Assembly (NCBI GenBank): GCA_029964075.1
Contig: CM057140.1
Location: 8,140,643-8,204,642 of the forward strand
DNA: 64,000 nt
From: Patiria pectinifera
Lineage: Eukaryota > Echinodermata > Asteroidea > Valvatida > Asterinidae
Direction: 5' to 3'
Shown here: piece after piece, positions 34,301 through 49,300 of the stretch
Numbering within the stretch: position 1 is the stretch's first letter
How the letters are laid out: each line of letters starts with the position of its first letter
The notes under the pieces: generated by a model
Told to the model about the DNA's origin: nothing
Seen by the model: the letters and a program-made list of their open reading frames with translations, nothing else
Database searches by the model: none
Made by a program: the position numbers and the translations under genes

Positions 34301-37300
34301 GCAAATATTTTTCGCAAGTAAGTTTTGCTTTTATTTTTGGGACACGAGTCGAGTCGAGTCATTCTGATGAGGGACTCGAGTCGAGTCGAGTCATTTGCTC
34401 GTAGTGACTCGAGTCGAGTCGAGTCGAGTCATTGACCCATCGGGACTCGAGTCAATTCACACAAAAATGTGACTCGAGTCGGACTCGAGTCGAGTCATTG
34501 ACTCGAGTCATTACAACTCTGGCATGTTCAGTTCCAATTTGTTGTGTCAAGCTAGGTACATCATGGGTGTGTCACTGTTATTCAGTAGGTGCATAAAAGG
34601 TGGGTCAAAATGTTGCTAAATATCATCAAATGTCCACTACATTTTGTGTGTCACTACTCTGATGACTGAGGTGTGTACATGCATAGATTGTACAAAAGGT
34701 TGACTCACTACTGGACAATGACGTACATGTACCTCTCCCGGGGGTCATGGGGTCTGTCTTACAATTGATACATATAGGTGCAGCAATCCAGTCACAAAAG
34801 GCAATGGCAGTGTATTCTTGTTGGATGTGAACGTGGCAGGATTCTTATGAATTTTGAGCTGACGATAAATTTAGCTGAAGCCAGAGACTTAGACTGGCAC
34901 TAGGGCAATTATTGCTAAAGGTTGGGACAATAACGTCATCAGCATTTATCCAAGCATATCAATGTGGTTCAAGAACCCACTACTGACAGAAATAAGTGAA
35001 CTACAAAAACGTATGAACTAATTCCCACGGGTGCATCTATTTTACAGCATCTGTCAATCACTTGAATACGGGGTCAAGTCCAGGATTAGCTTCCATTCTT
35101 CCACTTTCACTGTGACCCTTATAAACCTGCAATGTGTAAGTGTAATCCAATCTAGAGTTTGCAGCACCAATCAAACGACAGCCTTTGATAACAGTCAAAG
35201 CAATTGTGATCGACCCTACAGAAGGAATTATCAAAACAAACCACCAAGTATTGTCATGTATTCTATACACTTTCTATTTTATTCTGTATTGAGCAGTGTT
35301 TTGTCTGTCCATCAGCATTTTTTTAGGTGGGCCTATCCTCCTCCCTACACTGTTTAATTAAGATCCAAGCTAATAGTCTCGGCCAACACAGTAAACAGAC
35401 CTTCACTGCTGTCCACTCAATCAGACTGGCTGTAGTAGCGTACAGTGCACCATATCCCGAGCCACCATGTGCATTTTCTTTCAACTACGAGTTGCCGAAA
35501 TCCAACGGAAATTCCCAAGTGCCAAAGACGTCACCAACTAATCACAATTTTGACAAGGAATGGATCGCCAGCAGATGCTTGATCCAGAATGCACCTAGGT
35601 AAATGGCTCTCCATAGCGAAATACAAGCCGCTATGTAAACATCCCACTAGCCTACCCACTCAGTCCATTCTTGATCATGTTTTCATCTCTCTGCCCATAC
35701 TGGTATCAGCAATTGGAGGGATGAGAAGTGCTCTTTGGTTTCTAGTCAATGCTGACATTGATTGCATTGAGGTACTGTATACGTCAACAAGACAAGCTGA
35801 AAACTAGCTCCTCCCTAACACTAGGTACCGGTACATGCACTACATGTAGCTGAAGACATGAGGAGAAAAATGTGAAAAGAAGCTGATTTGCACATTCAAT
35901 ATTTCTTAATTGAAATTAATGATTTTGTACACTTTTATGAAGGTTAGATTCACATTATGTTTGTCCAATCTGTGTCTTATAGGCAAACCTCTTGCTAATT
36001 TTTAGGACCAACTTTCTCTAAAAGACATGGAATTAACACTTGGAAATTCAACTGTTGAATACTCAAATTTCTATTGATTTGATATACTCAATATATGTAT
36101 TACTTATTTTCCAAATTCTGTTGCTTTTTCATGAAATAATAAGATAAATCCCTGTCCGGGGGGATTTCCATATTCAAGATACACCCCAGGCTATTTTCAA
36201 GTTCAACACCCCCAACACACCCCTCCCCCCCCAAAAAAAAATCATGTGCATTTATTTGTGTACCAGAAGCACCAAAAAAACCCAGATATATGCCAATTTT
36301 TCAGAGGGTTGCAGATGTCCCAAACAGAAAAAAAAATTGAACAGTAAAAAAGTACAAACAGAAAAAAATACATGATTTCTGAAAGAGAGTTATGACTACT
36401 GTAAAAACAGCTTGACTGTTTGTCTCCTTATTTTATGTGGTTCATTAAAGTTAATGTACATAGTGCCCTGGATTCCTGTAACTTTTTACATCCTACATAA
36501 ATACATGCATACCCCCCCCCAAATTCCACAAAGAAGGCATTTCATTGATATTAATGTGAAATAGAATATTCCCTGAATGCGGTCATACATGTACACACTG
36601 TAGAAGGTAAATCACATGCACATGAATCACCATGAATTATGACCATGTGCATGTACTCTAATAACTGAAGTCCATACGGTATTGGCTACAAATACCTCAC
36701 CATTCCTGCAGGAGCAAAGATATTATGAAGGTAGGGTATTTATCAAAGGTAACTGTATCTGATGGAGTTCCACCATCTTTCCTGTTGGTAGGGCAGAACC
36801 TACTGATAACACATTTCTACACTAGGAAAACTTTACTTACTGTTGACTTGATGACTGTTACAAGTACATGAATATGAATTCCATAACGCAATATTCCTTA
36901 TCGCTAGTCATGATGTGTGGATCCAACATGCACGGTACCGGTACATTGCTTGCTGTGTCTATTCCTACCTGTACATGTACTGCCATGGTTATGGTATAAA
37001 GGGCGTTTTTGACTTGCTGCGTGATACCAGAAATATGACACTTGGTAAAGTCATCATCCCTGGCAATATCCCGCTGGCACTGAAACTCAAGCATGCCGGC
37101 ACATCAAGTATCAACCTTCATTTAGATTTCATTGGCTTGATAAGCGTAAGGCAATGAAAACATTCATAAAGACAAAATAACTGCAATCCATCAGATGTCA
37201 AGCCGCTGCATTGGAGGCACAGTGTGACCTTTAGGAGTCTGTACACGGCAAATGACTAATGCCCGCATCTCTGTAGCATCTTAGCGCAACGTAATTAAAG

Positions 37301-40300
37301 GTTCTCAATACACCAGGAGCAACAATCATCCGTGACCAGTCCAAATGAAATAGAAACTCAATCATAATTGCTAATTGCAGAATTTCATGTGTTGGTGTTT
37401 ATTTACGGCCATGACATTTAAAACGAAGTCACTTGTGGGGTTATTTTTAATGAAGAACTGTAATCTCTATTAAAGGTCATTTCATTTCCAATTTTCCATA
37501 CAAATGTGTGTACGATTGCCTGTATTCCTGGATTCTATTTGAAATGTACACAATTTGGACTGAATCTTATTTCAAGTTTCGATCTAAAATCTTTAACTTA
37601 CAAACAATTCTTTCCCCAAGTCTAGAAAGACATGCAATTTTAGTCAAATTGAATCACTTCATCAAATATTACTCTATAGGGGCCTATACTTTATTTCGAG
37701 CAAAGACTTTTACAAGACAATTTTGTGGTCATGATGAATGAATTTGAAATTTTACTGTGGAGTTGTAAACAAAAATGCCAGAACTTTCTGCAGTACTTTG
37801 CCTCTATTTAAATATCAAGGCTGGTTTGACATAAAACAATTAAACTCATTTATTGCAATTGTGATTGAAATCCCTGTGGCCTTGTGTACAACTCCAACAA
37901 TACACATGTAAATAGGATTACTAGGGGTGTAAAGCGGGCAAACATGTCTCTATTGAACTAAGCTGATAATAAATATGTGAATGACACTTGTCATCACTTG
38001 ACTTATCTGCTGATTCAACAAAGTCCAGATAGCATTGTAGTAAAGCATACTATGTTCACCTACATGTAGGTCATTCAAATATGCTTGCCTTTTTTAAAGG
38101 GAATGCACAACATTGGCTTTTGCTGCAATTTTCAGAAATAAGTGCATTTGGAGGATTTACATGTATATGATTTTAGCAAATATTGTTAAACTGACTTGTT
38201 TTACGTTTTTGGCTTGTAGATGCTGGAAAAACCAAGAAAACCAATAATATTCTTGTAGTCTGGTTCCCTAACCCCACTTAGATGAAATGGAGCAATTTAT
38301 AGACTTTGGGGAATTGTACGGTCAGAGTATCAATTTAGCTGGCTTGTACCCGTTCACAGGTGAGTAATCAATTGCAAAGAAAATGTGGAATAACTAAATG
38401 TAAGAAATATGGAGTAGTTTTTGAAAAAAGCCAGCTTTCTCCAGCGCTGGTCGGCTGATCAGCGTTGGAAAAATACAATTTTTCTTGAAAATGTCAGCAC
38501 ACCAGGAGCCACAATTTTACAGGATGCTTTAGACTGTCATTCCCTAACAATCCAGTAAGGTATTTATTGATAATTGGATCGTTTCGTTTTTTGATGTTTG
38601 CAAATGTTGTATCTTCCCTTTAAGCTATCGGATGCAGTTTTCAATCCAAAACCTGTAGCAATGAACCTAAGAAATCAGAACAACTGTTAGACTTTCTGAC
38701 TGATTTCATGAAACTTTATGTGATAGAGTGACAACACTTATGCCAGATTTGATTGCCTATGTTGGGCAATATTTCATGATTCAATGGTTGCAAAACATTT
38801 CAGTCATGACACATAATTTCCAAACACGTTTCACAGCTCGAAAGTCTGTGTCTTAGGCAACAAGTTATGTGTAACTTCAAAATTTGGAAGATTTTTGATA
38901 ACTGATCGTTACCGACTTATCTTTATGTAGAGCCCATCACTGCTCAAGTTATTAAGGTTGTACAAGAAATTCAAAGATTTAGTTTTGAGAGTAATGACGA
39001 TACTTACTATTTTACTCACAAAAAACATTATTATTAGCATTGTTGTCTTATTTCAAAGAGAGTGTGAGACAAATTCATTGTCAAAATGGCATTTGGAATT
39101 GCAGTTGTACAATGTAGCTAGTTTAATGACTGTTTTGCAACCAATACCAATTTGTATGCAAAAAGGCGTCATAAAATCTGTGATCGTCTACGTGATCTTG
39201 TACTCAATCACTTCCCTTATAAACTCAGGGATTACTTAATTATCTGGATTATGATACAGGAATCATTTGTCAATTACATTCACACAAAGTACAGGTATGA
39301 GGCTCCCTCCACTGTGCCTACAGGTGAGGTTATTGGTTGATTGTGGGAGATTAGAGCAGTGCGAAAACACTTCACGAGACCGCTCTCGGGTTACGGCCAC
39401 AACAGAAAGAGGGCAAAGCCGAGCGCGCAGCCGCTTATATACACTGGCGCCATTGGCTGGTGCCCCCACAACCTGGGTGAGAGCACGCACACACTGATGG
39501 CTCCCAGTAAAAGACTAAAGTGTGCCCTCTATAAAATGCATTGCACTACAATATTGCGCTGCTGAACAACAGGCGAATATGTCTTGAATCCACATGCACT
39601 CAGTCGGTGCTATCACAAACTTATCAGGAATGTCAAAACTACTCAAACATTTTACAAAACTTTGTTTTAGAGTGCTTGTTCTTTATCGGGGTCTTGCAAG
39701 TACCACTATTTTGGGGATTAAAAGATACATACAGCACTTAACGTGCCTCAACTCAATGCATACCACCTGGCCTCGTACGTGTACACGTACATGCACATGA
39801 TTATAACTTAGTCTCATTCAAGTTCACATGAAACATCCATATAGCCACACACAATTTATTTTACAATATTTACCTAAGTTAATTATGGTACAAATTAGCA
39901 GGGGTGTCACCGGAGGTCTGAGGGGGGTATGACACTCCCCCACCCATTTCTCATTTTTGTTGGCATAACCGTCGTCCTGTCTCAAAATCTGTGTGTCCAT
40001 CACCAAACATGCCGCAACAAATAGTGCCACCTATTGTTTGACAGTGTCCAATATCATCTGCTTTGAACAGTGCTCCCCCAATCCCGATTTTTGAGTCTGT
40101 GGTGGCCAGGTGACCAGTAAAATAATTTCTGACTACCTCCCAGCACCGAGTGGTCTGTCAGCTGATGTGTTGTCACCACTTCCCCCCCCCCTTCTTCAAA
40201 TTGTTCTGCAATCATGCAAACCAGATGGCCATTTTTCATTAATAGAAGCTGCTCTCTGCAAGTTCACAATTACTTTATCAATCATCTGTTATGAGAATAA

Positions 40301-43300
40301 CTTAAGGTACAGAAACTAGTCATCGGACTTCCGGTATCTGCAATGTATCAACCATGTGACACAAATAAGTTTTAAATTTTACAAAAAATATCAATCAGTA
40401 TGATGAACAGTTTTATAAAAAAAAATGAATTATTTTCTCAATAACTAGCGGGATGTTGCACTTTGTGAGGTCAATTTACTTTGACCTCAATTTGTTACCC
40501 ATAGTGGGAGTGGTAAGCCTTGGTGTTCAGCAATTTGGCCATATTTTTCATCATCAACGTTATGTTTTGCGTAATAGCGATATGTTTTGGAGTGTTTTCA
40601 TAGAGATAATGTAATATTTAACTATTCAAAGTCTGAAAAGAAAGAAATTTGCCAAAAAAGCACATCAAAATGAAAACATTTTCACGTGCCCAACCGTGAC
40701 TTCAGAAAACAGTGAAATTGGAGCATATACAACCATCGAGCCATAAGATACAACTAAGCCTTTCCATTAAAGGGAATGTACAACATTTGCTTTTGCTTCA
40801 ATTTTCAGAAATAAATGGATTTGGAGGATTGGTATGTTATAGAAAATATTGTTAAACGGACTTGTTTCACGTTTTGGGCTTGTAGATGCTGGAAAAAAAA
40901 CCCAAAAACCTATCATATTCTTGTAGTCTGGTTCCCTGACCCCACTTAAGATGAAACGGAGCAATGGGAATTGTAAGGTCAGAGAATCAGTCTACATGTA
41001 GCAGGGCCAAGCAGATTTGTACCCCTTCACAGGTGTGTAATCAATTGCAAAGAAAAGTCAGAATAACTAAATATGAAAAATTAAGAACAGTTTTTGAAAA
41101 AAGCCAGTTTTCTCCAACGCTGGTCGGCCAGTGATGGCAACTTTTCTTGAAAATGTCAGCACACCAGGAGCCACGATTTTACAGGATGCTTTAGACTGTC
41201 AGTCCCCAACAATTCAGTAAGGTATTTCGTGATAATTTGATCATTTCGTTTTATGATGTTTGCAATTTATGTTGTATTTTCCCTTTAACCCTTGCATTTT
41301 GTGTTTCCGCACACTCCTTAGGTCTTTTACAAAAAAACGTGACACACAGACATCAGACAGACAGACTGACATTAGACAGACAGACATCAGGCAGACAGCG
41401 TAGGATCTTTTAACATAGGATGTCTCCTTCTACCCCTTTTTAAAATTAAATTAATAAAACGATGGTGAAGACAAAAATAATAAGCAAATTAAAGAATGCT
41501 GACACCAATGCTCCCAAACAAGATACGTTTGACGTGACCACCTCTAAAAACAGAATCCTAGACAAATACAGCTAGTCTGAAATTAAAGAATAATATCTGG
41601 AAGGGACAGACCGTCCAGCATGTACTTACCACAAGTATAAATTACACTCAGATACTTGTAGGTTCCAGCTTGGCATGGCTCCCCAAAGATGCGGGTACTG
41701 GCTTTGACTGTACAGTGTCTCTTACCATGGCAACGCTTCATCACCTCTTCCAATGATGAAGAAGAGGAACATTCTGCAAAGTAGCAAATTAAAATATTAA
41801 GGCTAAAAAGTCATCAAGATGAGTAGTTGTGCAAGGCAGAATAATTTCAATGGGTATTTTCTTTCAATGGGGTGGCTGCGATTCGGTCACTAAATTGGTA
41901 GGTACTTCTCCGGGTAATTGCAAATAATCCTACGTACGTTTCAGTTCAGCATTTGTTCAGTATAATTACATAATAATTAAATGTAATGGCAGTGATACAG
42001 CTATTGGAATTAACATATTTTTATTGACACTTAAGTGCCTTGTAATATACAGGCCAGTTTTGCTCCAAGACTGAAACTGCGCAGTTGCTTGGTGCACAGG
42101 AAATTCTCGCGTCACGCTGATTCCATCCCTAATGAAAGTAATTAGGAACACAGACACTAATTCTGATTTGTGAATTGTTAATTATGTAATGCAGCATGAT
42201 TGGTTTAATAACAAAAGGACCTTCACTAGATCTCTAACTAACGGTTTAATTTGATTTCAAATGGTTCAGATGGGATTACAATGTGGTGCTGAAATGTATG
42301 CAGCAACACATGTAGGTGTTGTCCTCATAATTAGCATGCTAGAATTCCGGCTAGGTTGGGTTTGATATTAAACTCACTGCATGTTTCATTTTCAGCATAC
42401 AGACTTCCACAGTATCAATTCCCTTCCTGAGGCAACTTGTTGGACTTACACTATCCTCTTCATAACAAGTTTGCTTATATTTTAACATCTCATCCAAATT
42501 CTTAATTCCTTTAAAGTTCCGAGTTGGCAGGAACTCAACCCTAAGGATGGGCAGGGGGATAATCTACATGTACAAATGTACCTCCCCTTACATTTTTTTT
42601 CTGATATCATTACCACATGATTTTATTTTACACCTTTATTAGTTTTTTAACTGATAGGCCCACACTGTATCTTGCAAACATTTTGAAGCCAATGTATTAA
42701 GTAAAATGCCAAATTATCCGGACAGGATACCAAAAGATTCTTGTTTTTCATTGAATATGTACAGGTCTACAAAATACCTTGTCGGATTGAGTTTCAAGCA
42801 TGGATGTCTCTACATGTACATGTACATGTGCGTGCATACCAAATTTGAAGAAAATAAGATATTGCATTATGATCAAAAACCCTAGGTCTTTAGGGTTGAA
42901 CTCAAAGTTGCATACGGGGAAATTAGGGGAAAACATCCATATTTTTCCCCCTACGGAATGTTCAATTTGTACGTTAAATTTTAACAAACAAAGTACTTAT
43001 TCTGATTTTGGGCATCTGCAACCCTCTAAAAAAGGGCTTTCAGTTTTCGCAAAATGAACCCACCCTGCGAGAGCCGAATTATTGTCTGGCAGCTGAAAAT
43101 CTGATTTTTGTGAAGAAATAATTCATTAACTACATGTCGGTGATTTTTTTTTTTTTGTTCGTTGTCTCATATTCAAAAGTGAATAACTTTAATATTGCTA
43201 GGAAAATACCAATTGAAAAAAAAAATTATTTTGAAGATGAAACTCGAAATAGCACGGTGAAGTACACGTAATCTTTAATCAACCAAATGCTACATTATTG

Positions 43301-46300
43301 AGAGTGTAGGAAGTCCAAGTTGTACAGACGTACACATTGTTTATCCTGTCCTTGTTTTACAGGCTAGACAGATGGACAAGCTAGAAGGGGGTGATGTTGA
43401 CTATGCATGTGAACTAGATTAACACTGACAGACCCGACTTGTGTAGCAAGGACGCTACAAACTCAATCACACATTCCTCACCACATGGGACAATTTTTTA
43501 ATATTACTGACATGCTAGAAATGTCATTCTCTAACATCCCCAGTATGGTATCGGCCAAGGAGCGTTGGTCATGCTCTGATGTCATACATCAAGATCATGG
43601 CCAATGCCACATTCTTCTCATGGGAGATATAACATTTGTTACCTTTCATTCTTAGGTCACATGCTTTCAACAGAATGAAATATTGAAAAGACATCAATAA
43701 AAAAAAGTACAGTGAGGGACAAGCAACAGCTGGTAGATCACTCCTGTCCAGCTGTGCTTGATGAGAAAAAACCCTCTCTACCCACCCCTGGAAAAACTAT
43801 TCAATGAAATCTCTGGAGTGTTTCTGAAATCTAAAAAAATTCCAAATATCCCAAGAGACCTTTTTCCAAATGTAAAAAAAAATAGAACCAAAATTAAACT
43901 CTTCCAATTATGACTGCTTTCATATCAACAGATGTCTGACTGAACAACTGAGCTTGCAAAAGTTACCAGGGCAGATGTACACATGTGTACATGTACGGAT
44001 AAAGCCCTAAAAGCAATGAAATGATTGCATATAAGAACACAAGATCAGTTTAATTTGGGGTAAGTGAAAGAAATCAACAGGATACACGCACTCCTAAAAG
44101 AATTGACCAAATACTGCACCCCTGCCTCATGACTGCTTACAGCAGACCTATGAGTTGATGCATGGTCCAATAACATGATGTGACAAGAATTGAACCCCTG
44201 AACACTCTAGACTGGCAACTGCCTACAACAGCCACAGGTTCAAGTAAAAGGTTTACTTGGTGCAATAACCTTTGAAATATTGATGAGCACCTGAGGGTTG
44301 GCAGATAGGAAGCACTGGAGTAAAGGTCTCCAGTGTACGTGGCGGGGATGATTATAAGGAAGCAAGCGGCCCGGGTGTAATGTTACCACCATATGGATTA
44401 AAGTCTTGAAAACAAATGGGAAAACTGGAATCATCTGTAGCTCTTATTGATGGATGAAGCAGACAATAATCATTTTCCCATTCCATTCTGATGCTGAGGT
44501 TTAGATATTTTTAGCTTGGGATTCTCGACACTATTATATTAATAGGTTCAGTGAAACCCTAACTGCCCCAGCTACATGTATGTTTACTTGGACAAACAAA
44601 ATTGAAGACACACAAAGTAATGGCTAAAATACTTGGAACTGAAGCCTTGGGGAAAAACTCAGCAATTATCAACTGCATTAACTTACATCAACTTCAAAAA
44701 ACATCAACCATCTTTTCCCAAGTCTGATACGTACATGTATGAACACTTTGCCCTTGAAAAACTTGTTTCATTATCTGTTAAAATGCCCTTGAAAAACTTG
44801 TTTCATTATCTGTTAAAATTTTCGAAGCATGTTTGATAAAAAGGTCGACACACACCGGTACAAACTGTTGCTCCTTTTGCACAAGGCATGAAAGTTTTTA
44901 GGTTTTTATTAGCGTAATTTTAAGCTAGAAACGTTTGTTAATAATGATAAGTTTATTAACCAGTTCACATCGGAGGACGTGCATGATGATAACACGCACT
45001 GGCTGTTTTTATACACAGGCACGGCTGACGGGTTAAGACGTCAAGAAACGTCTAAACATGCTAATCCCTTGTGCCTTTTGTACACACACACATGAAGTCT
45101 GTGAACTCTGTGGAGGCGAACCGTGTGTTGATCTTGAATTGGCCGTCATGCACGGCCTATTGTTGTACAATTTATGCTCCAGTGCACACCCCGAGTATTG
45201 AAACATATAAGGTTTCGGCAAGAAATATCGTACAAATACTGTTGAAATGACTCTTGCGAATCATTATTTGTGTCGTTTGGTTGTATATCAGAACTTGGCT
45301 TGAACATTTAACCATTTTCCGAAAATCGAAACTTTCAGCAAAACTAATCCCGGCACAAAGTGGTTAACAAGGCTCTCAAATGTGTTGTGTGTATCACAAG
45401 GAAATACATACAACAGCAGATGAATGATTAACTACAGGCTATAGATTGTGAATGATGTTGACTGTAAATCTGAAAACTGCTTCTTTGAAGTAAACACTCG
45501 AAGACTTTCTTTCCAAAAATGCAATAAATGCCATTTTGTTACCTTTTTGAATACTGCCTTCTCCTTTAAGAATACATTAATCGAGAAAATGTAGTTTAGA
45601 AACAACTGTTAAGCTGTGTGCATGTTTCTTTAGAAACGTGCAACGTTTTCACCCTTTTCAAATGGATATATCACAGTGCAGTGAATAATCAATCCCTCCT
45701 ACAGGTATACTTTGCACACTATTACTATAAATACCGGTACGCACTTCAAATTTAGCCATGTTTGGCTCCAAGTCATGCCATCTCTTTCCTAATCAAATCA
45801 ATTTGAGTGGCTTTCCAAGAAGGTAAAAGCAAATTCAGCAGCTAGTTTACTGTGGGATCATGAAGGAGTGGCATTATCACTTACCTATATCATCCATGCT
45901 GAAGGATGGACACTTCATGTTAGCAGCAATGGGTCGACCAAATCCAGCCGAGTGAATTGCTAAAACTTCTTTGCCATTACAATGTAGCATCATGTGGCTG
46001 TTTTCACACACTACCACGTTGTGAAATACACCTGGATAGAGCAGACAAAAATGCAGGTTTATATACCTCGTTTATATACCTCGTAAAGGTACGTGTCCCT
46101 CTGTGTTATGAAAGTGAAACTAAAAGTAAGATCTATGAAAAATACTTTCTTGTTCCTTTCATGTTGGTTATTAAAATAAATAGAATAAAGCAACATTTTG
46201 CATCATATGTATGAAAGGAGAGAGAGCATAGTAAATTGTCTCCTGTGTCTGCTGATAAAAATAGAACTTTTGCAAACTGATTTTGATATATCTGTATGTT

Positions 46301-49300
46301 GATTTTTCAATGAATAACTCCAGGAGAATTTGAAATACAAACACTTTTACCTGTGGCAGATTTTTTTGTTGCCGTACATTTATGATAAGCATAAACCAAC
46401 TGAATATAATGCCAGAACTACATGTAGTTTGCTTTTCTTAAACTTTGGGCGGCTTTTGTATGTCAGCAATTTTGTATATATCTGCATTTATATTCCAAAC
46501 AAACAGATGGCTGCCAATATGCCCAAACCTGAAATGTACCAAAGGTAAATGGGCATTTCATTTTGTCCTGCACAGACAACACACATATAGACCATGTGCC
46601 CTGTGACGTCATGCCGACAGGCAACCACCGGGCAACCCAAACATTTAAGCATCTTTTGCATGCTATTTGGCCCACATTCAACTCTACAAATATGTCAACA
46701 CTTTGAAACCATTCATAATTTCAAAATATACACACGCAGTGCAGAAAGATGCTGTCAGATGGCATTTGGTGACCAAACCATCCAATTTTGTAAACAAATG
46801 GCACATGGTCTAAAACTAGTGTGCATTATCCATGACTTTTGTTCAACACTAGTTAACAGAAGAAGCTATGAAGCCGAGAAAGGGACAGGGTGGAAATGTT
46901 TTTTGTAATTTGCTCATTCGTTCGCACTAATTGCTAACTCGTTCCCACGAATGACTAATTCGTTCACATGAATTGCTAACTCGTTCCCGCGAATCGCTAT
47001 TTCGTTTTCACAAATTTCTAATTCGTTCCCATGAATCGCTAATTCGTTCGCACAATTGCTATTTTGTTCGCACGAATTGCTATTTCGTTCCCACGAATTG
47101 CTAATTCGTTCCCACAAGGCTCGTTCGAAATAGCAATTTGTGGGAACGATTTAGCAATTCGTGCGAACGAATAGCAATTTGTGGGAACGAAATAGCAATT
47201 CGTGCTAACGAAATAGCAATTCGTGGGAAGGATTTAGCAATTCGTGCGAACGAATTAGTAATTCGTGGGAAGGATTTAGCAATTCGTGGGAATGAATAGC
47301 AATTTGTGGGAACGAATTAGCAAATTACAAAAAATATTTCCACCCTGTCCCTTTCCGGGCTTCATAAGAAGGGCAACTGCAATTGTATAAATATTCTGCA
47401 GGATAGAATGAGGAAGCACTGTAAGTATAGGCAAGTGCTACACGTTCCTTTAAGTTCAGTGATAAGCAAAGACCGGTATGATTTAGCCCACCGGGTGTAA
47501 ATAGTTTCATGCTGTGTGCACTCTCTATTTATATCCCATTCCTCAAGCTTGTATGAACGTAAGGAGCAAATACTTAGTCGTTACTATTTTGGGATACAAA
47601 ATAATATTACTTAATGGCTAAAAATGTCAACAACAAATACTTCTCTCAGCAAAAAAAGTGTAAACTACGGTAAACAATGTTGACATTCTCGACAATCAAT
47701 TTCCACCAAACTTAGTGAATCAGCAACCCGACTCCATAGTTTAAGAAAAACTGTGCAATTAAGACAGTTGAGTGAACTTAAGACTCCAAAATCATGAAAT
47801 ATGCAATGTTATTTCATTTAAGAACAGTATGGGTCTTAAATTTGTTTTCACAAAAATACATATCTCAACTTTCATCACTCTTTCTGATGAAAACTGCAAA
47901 ACTGAACAACATGAAAATCCATGCCACCCACGTAGTCATTCAATACCTGTGTTATGTTACACAATGTTCGCAATTACATGTGTAAGTCTTGTGGACGTTT
48001 CATGACGTAGGCCGTCATAAAAAATTTGGGATTTCACCTCATTAATGCGTGCGCTGCAGACTGACTGTATGATCAGCAAAATAAATGTTTGTCATGCCCT
48101 GTAGTACATCTACTGATGATGATAGTAGGCTATATGTTGTACTTACTGGGTTTACATTTATATGTGACGTCTAGATACTTGTTTGTTCCAGGACATGGAT
48201 CAGCACCAAACAAATCGCTGGCAACCCTGAGCTTGCAGAATTGCCTGCTCTCACACATGTTTTCTATAACCTGTAAACAATAAACAAAATACCAAAATTC
48301 TGACAAATATTTCTTCATATCTGAAAATGACATCATAAAGCTACATCTCTCCATCAGGTGAATTGGGTAAACAAAGTACCATTTAAAAAATTTGGGTAAG
48401 TTTAAACGTTTGGTAAAATCTGTCAATGGATTTTGATTATTTTCTTTTAAATGTTTCAACATGTTAACATCATCTTCAACTGTGGTCTCTGACCAGCTGA
48501 ACAATTGGTAGACAATTTTCCTTGTTTTTGCATTGATATTGATTTTGCCATGCATTTGCTGTGTCATGGTGTCAATGTACTTTTGAATTTGAAGTGTTTT
48601 CAAAGTTATAAAAACTATAATAATCAGATTTTTTTCATGCACTGTACAGTACACTGCCACCACTAAATCTTCTTCAATATCTAACTTTCCTTATCTGATA
48701 TTTCTGTTGCCAACTCAGTGTCGAGTTGCAACTTATAAATCTACAAAGAAAAGAGTACAACCCAACATTGTTGACCCACATAACTGCTTATCTCAATCTT
48801 TGTGCCACAGCAGTCATCAACATTTTTCGCCTGATTTTTTTGTTTGATCTGTAGGAAACTATATCCTGACTGCTACAGGTAACCACTTCAGATGACAAAT
48901 GGTACATTGTTCATTGTACATGTAGACACATTCATGTACCAGAAAAGTCACTTCCCAAAATATCTCCTGTTGGGATGATTGGTTGCTATGTTAGCAGTAA
49001 CCTTCTGTTAAAGGGGTATGGGAGCTAATTTTTGTACACAAACAGCAGGGAAATGCTGCATACAGCAAGGATCTCGAAGGTGTTTTTGTTCAATAAAGTT
49101 TAAATCAGAAACAGTGAATGCACAAAAAGATCAACTCTGATCCCATTGAAACAAAACTAACACACTGCACCTCTAAGATGGCTGCCATTCAAATGGTCTA
49201 TAGGCACCAGCAGTACTGATTTTTAAATAGTTTCAGGGGACATCCCCATTTGGGTTCTGCCACGCATGGTTTCTTTACCACACATTTCCATTCTAAACTG

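Noticed and set aside
48130-48663. 177-residue continuous protein on -
   Set aside because: Only the part from 48270 down is exon; the rest is AT-rich intron left open by chance, upstream of a clear TTGTTTACAG acceptor.
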